The position numbers and the translations under genes were made by a program. Below, in pieces: positions 56,232-64,000 of a stretch of 64,000 bases of DNA (positions within the stretch are counted from its first letter, which is position 1; each line of letters opens with the position of its first letter). Under the pieces are notes generated by a model that saw only the letters and a list, made by a program, of their open reading frames with translations, made no database searches and had not been told where the DNA came from. The stretch is from positions 55,365,431-55,429,430 of the forward strand of contig NC_086381.1 in the NCBI RefSeq assembly GCF_036588685.1. The letters are read 5' to 3'. Source of the DNA: Mytilus trossulus. Taxonomy: Eukaryota; Mollusca; Bivalvia; Mytilida; Mytilidae.

Positions 56232-59200
56232 GTATGGGGAAAGATTCAGTGTTTCGATCGTTGATAAGATTTGTCCTTGGCTGTATGGTCTTGGAAAAAG
56301 ATAAAACTGCAAGAATTTAAAATATTATAATAAAAGATGTGAAATGTGGTATGTGTTCCAATGAGGCAACTCTCTATCCAAGTCACAGTTTGTAAAAGTG
56401 AACTATTATAGGTCAAAGTACAGTCTTCATTACAGAGCCTTGGCTCTCTCACAATAGATAGCAAGCTATAAAGGCCCCCCCAAAAAAGCACTTTCGAAGA
56501 CGAAGAATATCAAATGCTTTCACCAAATCTTTGTACTTATAAAAAAACAGTCTATAGTTCCTATTTTAGTTTTGGATCAAATAAGTTCCCCTTTTTAAAT
56601 TAAAACATATTCAATAGCTGCTAAAATATCTTGTAATCAATTTAGATTTTCTTACAAGAAAGATATAGGAAGATGTGGTGTGAGTGCAAATGAGACAAAT
56701 AAATCACCCACCAAATAACAATCTTATAGTAAACCTTCACATATATTGACCATGTTGACCTTTTTTCAGAATGGGAGACTGATGAAGAAGAAAATGAAGA
56801 TAGTCAGGATGTTACCTTGGTTACCAGTGACGACGATGGGGAAGGAGAGAACTGCCCAATCTGTCTGAACAAGTTCCGTGACCAGGATATTGGAACACCT
56901 GAATCATGTGACCATTGCTTTTGCTTAGAATGTATACAGGAATGGTCAAATGTATGTTAAATCTAAAAAAAAACTTGTATTATAAGTTGTATAAAAATGA
57001 ACAGATGTGGTATGAATGCCAATAGGTTCCAATGAAATGAATGTAAGCAGTTAAAAGGCAACCGTACTGCCTTCAAAAATAATAAAATTACATACCATAT
57101 AGTAAGCTATAAAAGATCTTGACATGAACAATGTTAAACAATTCAAATAAGAAAAGTCACACCTTAACCAACATTAATTACAATAAAACAAATATTCCTG
57201 AAGCTAATTTGACAGACATGAACCCACAACAACCACTGAACTACAGGCTTTGGACTTGGACAGTTAACATCCCTTTATACATAAATATATATATAAACAT
57301 TCAATAATGTAATACAAGAGAATTTAAAAAATGCAAATATTCATATATCAATGAATCAAACTAGATGAAAAAAAAAATATATATGGAATATTCAATCTAT
57401 GAAATTAGAAATTGAAATTTGTCCAAAGGGCAAGATATTTAATGTGTCATGATGAAATTTATTTGTAACAGATTATGGTTCAATCAAAGTATGGTAGTTT
57501 ACATACAACATTAATTTTGCAAATTATTGAAATATGGTAAAGTTAGAGACTATTTTTTATTGTAGAATGTTAATACATGTCCAGTGGATAGACAGGTTTT
57601 CCATTTGATTTTAGCAAAACATGCCTATGGAGACAAAGTCTATGAGAAGGTAAGATGGGTTTAGAATAGAGCTAGAAACACATTTTGATCTTCACAAACA
57701 GGGCACCACCAATCAAGTTTTAATAAAAGTGCATTCCAATGCCCAATACAATTAAATCTGGAAAAGCCCTAACAACAGACAAATATTAGGAGTTTACAAG
57801 TAATTAGAGCCAAATTAATTAATTGGCTAAAGATCCACATGTACCTGTTGTGTTTGCTTGAGTCTGTCTTTAACAAATAATTTCAGCCATGTAACATTAT
57901 AAGTTAAAGTCAGAAAACTGGGCATGGATACTCATCACTTATTTTAATGTGTCTTTTAAACAGAAGGAAACTGTACATTGAAAGTCATGGTCAAAAACTT
58001 ATAAATTTTAACAAATTTAGCAACACAAATGCATGCATAAGGCACACAAGTACACAAGTAGCTTTCACTCTTCAAATTTAGATCACTTGAGTTCAGCAAT
58101 GAAATATTTAACACTGCTTATAGACGATGTATATCTTACAAGGAAATAATAACCATATTAAATTACAATGTTGAGCATAGTATCAAAATTGTTTGTAAGT
58201 CCAATATCACTTGTAGAAGTCAGCCTAAAGGATGTTCTTAAGATAATTATAAAAAATCACGAAACTAAAATTAATACTACATGTTGGAAGAGCACCAATT
58301 AATGAAACAAAATAAGCTAAAAAATTTGGGTCCCTTATGGAAAGAACAAAAATCAAGAATCTTCTTAAATTTTGGAAAACAGCCTTTTATGAGCTACTGA
58401 AGTCTATTATGAAAAGAAAATTGGGTGTCATGGTGCAAAATATTTTAATCTGCATTGATGGTGAATAAAAAAACTAAGGGAGTCATAATATTGAAATCTA
58501 AGTTGTATTTGATGATAATACATAACATATATAAAGGTTTTGGATGAACACGGATGCGGCCACTTTCATTTTTGACAAAAACCATCTGAAAAGTGATGTT
58601 TTTTGGCATATTTGATAGATTTTTCATAATTAAGCTTGAATCTGAGCTTTTTTAATGACTGAATCAGTCAAAATCTTTCACATACACGAATTGAATCAAT
58701 TGGAATAGACACTTATGTGTTTAAAAAGTGTCCAAAATCTTTCTTTAGATGAACCTGAAATTTGAGGCCAAAATCGGTCCTTACCGTACCTACTCCTTTA
58801 CATTATAGTATGTGGTTATTTCTCTCATTGAAGGCTATAATGTGTCACATAGTTTTTTTACATCCTCCTCCTTTATGGTCAAATTCTCATTGGCAATCCT
58901 ACATTATTTTTGATGATATTTTATTTTTAGATTCCCGTAAAAGATAAGAAGATTGAAGATGAGGAAGATGAGGACCCTACATATTGTGAGATTTGTGGTC
59001 GTTGTGATAGAGAAGACCGTCTGCTACTATGTGATGGTTGTGATCAAGGGTACATAAATATTTAAAGCCAAACTATTGTATAAATTATAAAATATTTGAT
59101 CGTCTTATTAACTTGTTCTCGCTGTATTGAAGACCCATTTGTGTTCTTCAGCTGTTATCTGCTCTTTGGTCGGGTTATTGTCTCATTGACACATTCCCTA

Positions 59201-62200
59201 TTTCCATTCTCAATTTTATAAATTATCTCAATGTTTAAATTAATAGAGCTTTGTGGTGTTCGTCAATGATAAAGGTTAATCAATGAAAACTAAGAACAAC
59301 AAAATATCTAAATTTCTTAAAGAGTACTTCCCTTGTAGGGCATTATTTGATATACAAAAAAAATAGGAAGTCCAACTATTTGTATTTGATAATCTTTAAG
59401 TTTAAATATTTAATGAGTTCAAAAGATCAAATGATGCGTCCACAACTCAATTAGTTTATTTGCAAGGTCATCTGGTTATACACTTTTAAAAAATGACTTG
59501 ACTCAAACAAATTCTATAAAAAGAAATCCTGTTATTTTTGTATTTAGAAACTAATGATATGCCTGTATGTTGTAGATACCATTGTGAATGTCTTAACCCT
59601 CCACTTCAAGAAATACCAGTAGAAGAATGGTTTTGTCCAGATTGTGCTCAAACTGAAACAGGTATGACACATAATAACATGTGTGTTGTTTTTCATTTTG
59701 TAACTGCCCCTTTCAAAGGGAGGGAGAAGGATGTGGTTGTTAATTGTAATTATCTTTATAAATGCATTAGAGTTACTGAGGAATGTTTAGAATTTGTTTT
59801 GAGAGATAAATGCTACATCAAAAGATTCTTCAGTTCTTTGTCAATAGACCACTTTCAAATTCTTGCACTGTCTCACAATGTCTTTGTTATAACGTCAAGT
59901 AAGAACTGATTATTCAATGACAACATTTACACCAATTGACCTCTGGTCATTCATAAAAAAAACCCATCAGATTTGTGTATATTAGACTTCTGTAGAATAA
60001 AACGCCTATTTTAGGTTTTTGTGTATTTTTTGTATTTTTTTGGCAAATTGAGATGGTGTTATTGTAGAGGGAAAGGGTTATTAGAACACTTGTAGATTTG
60101 TTAGACACTTTTAATCTTTTTTAATAATTTGAACTTTAAAAAGAGTTGTTAAACATTTTTCCATAGAACAGAATGACTTAATATTTGATAAGCAGCTTAG
60201 CAGTGAAGTGTAGGAAAGTTTAAGCTCCATTCTGATTTGTCTACACATACTTACCCTGCTTACTGACTGCAAATACTTTAAATAATGAGTGGGGTAAGAA
60301 TCGCACAGTGACTTGTTTATTCTTCTTTAATTCGGTTACATATACAAGTCAGCCAAGGTTGGTTTAATTATTACTAAAAAAACTACATTTTTATGTTAAA
60401 AAAAATAATTTTGCATCAAAAGTAGTTTGTAACTAGGGGCGTAGCAGCCTGTATGGCAGACATGGCTTTCCCCGTATCAATAATTTAAAAAATACCATTG
60501 CCGTACGCGTCATCTTTATGATACCTTTCTGGAACAGGCACTTTGCCAAACCAATATTTAAGTGTCTGCTACACCCGGTAAAAATTATTTAGATATAGTT
60601 TGCTGTTATATTTGATTATAAATCAATTCCTTATGTAAATACCTTTTAAGTGTACAAAAGAGTAGATCCCAAAGAATTTATTATGTTTGGTAAGTTTTGA
60701 ATTGGTTTTAGTTTCTTGATTTTTGCATGCAGTTTTACTTCCACAAATTATTTATATATTATATTATTATAATGTTTGAATTTGATTTTTTTATAATCTT
60801 ACTTTTAGTTTAAAAAGTTAAGAATTAAAAATGTTTTTCATGACCCAAATTTGCAGACATGTATATAGATTATGCAAATGGTTTGTATATCCTTGCCTAA
60901 TACATGTTCATGTATATTAAGTTTGTTCAGTAAACAATGGTGTGGTCTTGTTTGTTATTATTTCCTTTGCTCATTTTCCTGCATTTAAAAAATAAAGCAT
61001 TTCCTGGTCATCAAATTTCAAATATTTTCATTGAAATGTGCCTTCAACATGTTCTATATATAACAAAAGCATCAAATAAAGTAAATGTGCTATGAAGGAC
61101 TTATTATTATACTTCACTCCCAAAACTTGCTTTGGTGTGGACCTTAAAACATGGCTAACTGTCTGGAGCTTGTCGTTAAAATTGTATTCTGCTTTTCTTC
61201 TACATTGGTAGTTTATTATCTGATGTTGAATTTTTGGTTGATGTGGACTTCTTGTATACTTAATTTCATGGTTCTGAAGCACTTTGCATATAACATTTAT
61301 AAACCTAAAAGAAATTTATATTTTATTGAAAACACAAAAACAAGTTCCTGTCAAATTATTATGAAACCTCGATAAAAAGCTGCATTGATGGTGTGTGGGA
61401 TGTGTGCTAGGAGGATTAAACCAAATACTTTTAAATTGGTAGATGTAAACAATATAAGTAGGCTGAGTTAAAGCTGTGTATAGGTAAATTTTATTAATTG
61501 ATAATATCCAATCAATTAGATATAATGTATGCAAGTTTAAAACTGCCTATAGAGCCCTGGTGTAGTGGTTAGTGCATCAGACTACTAACATAATGGTTCA
61601 TGGTTCGATCCCCTTTCCAGCGAGAAAATTACAGGGACTTAATTTTCAGCTCTCCCTTCACACTATTTCCGAGTATAGTCTCAAGAAACGAAGATAGTCT
61701 GTCAGAAGGGGACGATAAATGGCTGGCCCGTGTTAAGAGAACAATATCTTTTGCACGTAAAAGACACCCTTTTAGATTTCTAAAAAGAGCAGGTTAATGC
61801 CACTACAATGCAGCACTCGCACCCACAAAGTGGAAAGGGATTGATATAAGTTGTAATAAATTGTTTCCCAATTGACTTTTAAAAAAATATGTTTAAACTA
61901 AATCAGCCTTTTTATATTGTTTTCAGATGTCAATCTAAGTTTCAATGCTTGAGCAAACATTTAAACAAACAAAGCAAAAAAGTCAACCAGACCTTTGTCT
62001 TGCTAGCATTATGAAAAGAGCTGTTAAGTTCAATTTTTAAAATTTTATTAATCTAGTTGAAATAGGGGAAAGTTTATACATAAAACTCTTCGCTGAAAAT
62101 CCTTTCCATAATATTTTGTTTTGCTTGATAAGAATTTGTTAGACATCTTGATGAGAAAGATAAGCACCGATATAAAACCTATTGTCTTAAAATATTCCTG

Positions 62201-64000
62201 AGAAATTTAACTAACAGTTAAACATAACTGATATATTTTTAGAAGCAATTACTGTAAACGATGATGAGGAAATAGCAGAGCTGATTTCTGAAAATACTGA
62301 TGATCTTCCGCCTCTGCGACCACAAAGAAGACAGATTGCTAGAACTAGAGCTTCAGAGAGAGTACGGGAGCAGATTATTGAAATAAGATTACAAAGAGCT
62401 GATCGTACTGCAAGATCAACAAGACAGAGGGCTATTATATCGTCAGATGAAGAAGAGGGTAGTGACAGGATGGAAGAGACTAGCCAGGTATAGTTAGAGA
62501 GAGTATTTCTTAACAGCAGCTTACTGTGTTATCTTTATTACTGAATCATGTATACATTGAGTGGGTCTTAGTAAACCAGGAAATCAAATGTTAACAAAAT
62601 ACAATTCTAATGCAACATTCCTTGTAACATTTATTTTGATTGGATAAACATCACCAATTTTGATGCCATCAATTCACAATTGATGCTTTGAAAATGTACG
62701 AGCAAACCCATACAAGGTTTTGCATATGAAGAATATATGACTTGATGTTGTTTTCTGTCAGTTTTATAAGAAAGGATATATTAAACAATTTTGTATTTTA
62801 AGCTCAGAAGGCATCAATTTGTGATTTTATGAGGTCAGAGCTTAAAATTCAATACAGTAATCTTAAGTTATGGTGAATTTGTCAACCTGTATTTGGTATT
62901 CCTGAAATACAACTTCTCCTCAATTGATGGAATTGGTACTACAAAAATATATATAAAATCAATAACATTTCAGAACTGACCAAATAGGAGTAAATAGGAG
63001 TAGCTTAAATGCAAAAAAATGTAGTTTGAAAATTTTTTGATTGGCGACCTCAGAAGATATTTTAACAAATTGTTCTAACTGTTTCTTATAAACTTCGGCA
63101 TCTCTGAAATGTTTAAAGGGTTGTGATGTCAGACTTCAAATTTTTAATCAGACAAAATGATAGACATATTTATTATAAAATGTCCATTTCAGGCTACCAC
63201 AAGTGCACCTGTGCCTAGAAAAACACCAGTCAAAAGGAAGACCACAAAGAGGAAGAAAAAGGTGGTCAGAAAAAAATCTAAATCAACCACAGGGAAGAAA
63301 AAGACTACAAAAAGAAAAGGAAAGAAGAGACGAAAAAGAAGAAAAACTACTAGAAAGACCAGTAAAAGGAAACAGATTATTAAGAAACTAGTGGTAATAT
63401 TGATGTTTGAATATTATGAAGTTTTTGGTGTGGAGATGGGTACTTACACATCTGTTTCAGGATTTTTTAACTTTCAGTACACCAACTAATTTTATTTATT
63501 TTCATGACGGATTTATATTTGAAACTAGTGATTTTTTTCATTAAAAAGTTAAAAAAATTAGATTGGCAATTTAAGTTTTAAGAATTACTTGTATGATAGA
63601 CCAGAGCCTCTTTTCTTTATGAGTTTATACATCTTTGCAGATCCTGGACACTTTAATCTGACTCCTTGTGAAACAGCATATTTACAAAATTTAAAGCCTA
63701 TGGTTCAAAATCCTTAACTTCTGCCTTTATTTAGCCAAAGATAATGTCTTTAGTGAACTTTTGTAGTGAACATGGTGAAACAAACATGTACAAAAACAGA
63801 TCTTTGGAGAATAACCTGTGCATGCACAATGTTTTTTTTTCAACAAAGTTTTTACATGATTGAAAGGCAGCATCTTTTGCAACCGAATTCACTGTACATG
63901 GTATAAATCTGACATTTTCCTTTCAGGGTAAAATGGTGAATAGGGAAGTCAGGAAGGAAGCTATACCTACTACATCATTCAAGTCGAGAATTGCTAAAAA
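56021..64000 (+). CDS. PHRF1: PHRF1-like RING/PHD finger protein, 5' part
   Basis: A nuclear E3 ubiquitin ligase with RING and PHD fingers; the vertebrate protein binds modified histone H3 and, through a C-terminal SRI domain, RNA polymerase II (family knowledge; the SRI domain is beyond the window). Eight coding exons from ATG 56033 (context ACCATGG) give 396 residues and two bases: acidic stretch 22-66 and on to about 90; RING with Cys95, Cys98, Cys113, His115, Cys118, Cys121, Cys132 and Asp135 in place of the last Cys (CPVD, as I recall for human PHRF1); PHD with Cys174, Cys177, Cys189, Cys192, His197, Cys200, Cys215, Cys218; then an Arg-rich segment 'RQIARTRASERVREQI' and a Lys/Arg-rich tract 306-372. 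The final visible exon 'TTSFKSRIAK' matches the conserved 'SRIAR' of the family. Exons join in phase. Confidence 0.93.
56332..56760. repeat. Dispersed repeat fragments in PHRF1 intron 1
   Basis: Two pieces of the 'ccaatgaggcaactc' family: 56332-56470 and 56665-56755. Confidence 0.5.
56770..56951 (+). CDS. PHRF1: PHRF1 coding exon 2 (RING)
   Basis: 182 nt, residues 67-127. Acidic lead, then CPICLNKFRDQ, 'GTPESCDHCFCLECIQEW': RING Cys/His positions 1-6. Confidence 0.95.
56995..57262 (+). repeat. Dispersed repeat in PHRF1 intron 2
   Basis: 'gtggtatgaatgccaatagg' through 'caacaaccactgaactacag', a fairly long but diverged copy of the 21317-21612 family. Confidence 0.55.
57566..57649 (+). CDS. 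PHRF1: PHRF1 coding exon 3 (end of RING)
   Basis: 84 nt, residues 128-155: 'NVNTCPVDRQVFHLI'. Cys132 and Asp135 close the RING. Donor AAG|GTAAGA. Confidence 0.94.
58931..59049 (+). CDS. PHRF1: PHRF1 coding exon 4 (first half of PHD)
   Basis: 119 nt, residues 156-194 plus two bases: 'DPTYCEICGRCDREDRLLLC' with zinc ligands Cys174, 177, 189 and 192. The donor GTACAT is a weaker match. Confidence 0.95.
59576..59661 (+). CDS. PHRF1: PHRF1 coding exon 5 (second half of PHD)
   Basis: 86 nt, residues 195-223 plus one base: 'GYHCECLNPPLQEIPVEEWF' then CPDC. Ligands His197, Cys200, Cys215 and Cys218. The frame that continues past the donor GTATGA is intronic. Confidence 0.95.
61553..61864 (+). mobile_element. 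tRNA-derived SINE in PHRF1 intron 5
   Basis: The head GCCCTGGTGTAGTGGTTAGT has an A-box-like TGGTGTAGTGG (61558-61568) and B box GGTTCGATCCC (61602-61612), spaced as in a tRNA. The body is shared with 47751-48066 (inverted), ending 'gggattgatataagttgtaa'. It is not a functional tRNA gene because the acceptor arms do not pair. Confidence 0.75.
62243..62487 (+). CDS. PHRF1: PHRF1 coding exon 6 (Arg-rich)
   Basis: 245 nt, residues 224-305. 'RQIARTRASERVREQI' aligns with the human segment 'RTRAIARTRQSERVR'; then Ser/Asp/Glu-rich 'IISSDEEEGSD'. Donor CAG|GTATAG. Confidence 0.9.
63193..63393 (+). CDS. PHRF1: PHRF1 coding exon 7 (Lys/Arg-rich)
   Basis: 201 nt, residues 306-372, mostly Lys/Arg/Thr (e.g. 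'KTPVKRKTTKRKKK'), a likely nuclear-localisation and nucleic-acid contact region. Two donors, GTGGTA at 63391 and GTAATA at 63394, both keep the frame and differ by one Val codon; I chose the latter. Confidence 0.85.
63927..64000 (+). CDS. PHRF1: PHRF1 coding exon 8, cut by window edge
   Basis: After TTTCCTTTCAG, phase 0: 'GKMVNREVRKEAIPTTSFKS' then RIAK. It corresponds to the 'TRSRIARTLG' motif in human PHRF1 and continues beyond 64000. Confidence 0.88.

Noticed and set aside
56043-56312. Minus-strand Leu/His-rich frame
   Set aside because: Antisense of the Asp/Glu tract in PHRF1 exon 1.
59662-59909. Extension of the PHD exon frame to 59909
   Set aside because: The PHD finger is complete at 59652, a GTATGA donor follows at 59662, and exon 6 continues in phase; the extra residues are intronic.
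61553-61625. Functional tRNA gene
   Set aside because: A and B boxes are present but the acceptor arms do not pair, and the sequence continues into a SINE body with a second copy at 47.8-48.1 kb.

Overview
The window looks like nuclear DNA of a bivalve mollusc, most likely a Mytilus-type mussel. This is inferred from AT-rich sequence, small exons split by GT-AG introns full of short inverted-repeat elements and tRNA-derived SINEs, and two genes whose exons translate to animal proteins. The species call rests on the style of the repeats and on recall, not on a search.

Two protein genes are clear. On the minus strand, 48780 down to 34902, is a complete cytosolic non-specific dipeptidase gene (CNDP2, peptidase family M20). 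I resolved 14 coding exons; they join in phase into 1428 nt, or 475 residues plus stop, with every metal-binding and catalytic residue present. On the plus strand, from 56033 past the right edge, is the 5' part of a PHRF1-like gene (RING plus PHD finger nuclear E3 ligase). Its eight visible coding exons cover about the first 396 residues. The two genes diverge from an intergenic region at about 48.8-56.0 kb that holds promoter-like motifs and several transposons.

The left part (1-34.7 kb) has no protein gene I can recognise. It holds two diverged copies of one spliced, apparently non-coding transcription unit (13.8-17.7 kb and 20.7-22.8 kb). Exons 2 and 3 have the same lengths in both copies (67 and 64 nt), and splice sites are conserved apart from a GC donor in the second copy. 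The rest is mobile-element debris: a Harbinger-like MITE (71-372), a pair of identical-end MITEs that may have moved as one composite (7463-9580), a family with swapped interiors (14.2, 17.7, 19.3 and 44.3 kb), a pogo-like MITE (24819-24995), a LINE 3' end (25.5-26.0 kb), a 5-kb block of about 500-bp monomers with palindromic ends (26.3-31.3 kb), and two further terminal-inverted-repeat elements (31.9-33.4 kb).

The most unusual observation is in CNDP2. The 5' splice site after coding exon 7 lies in a 27-bp tandem array of five copies, so the donor has been multiplied. Only the copy nearest the exon keeps the reading frame; use of the others gives an immediate stop. Other notable items are a hAT-like element in CNDP2 intron 4 with a 5-bp target duplication, and a 3.07-kb TA-flanked insertion (51705-54774) that splits an older repeat cleanly.
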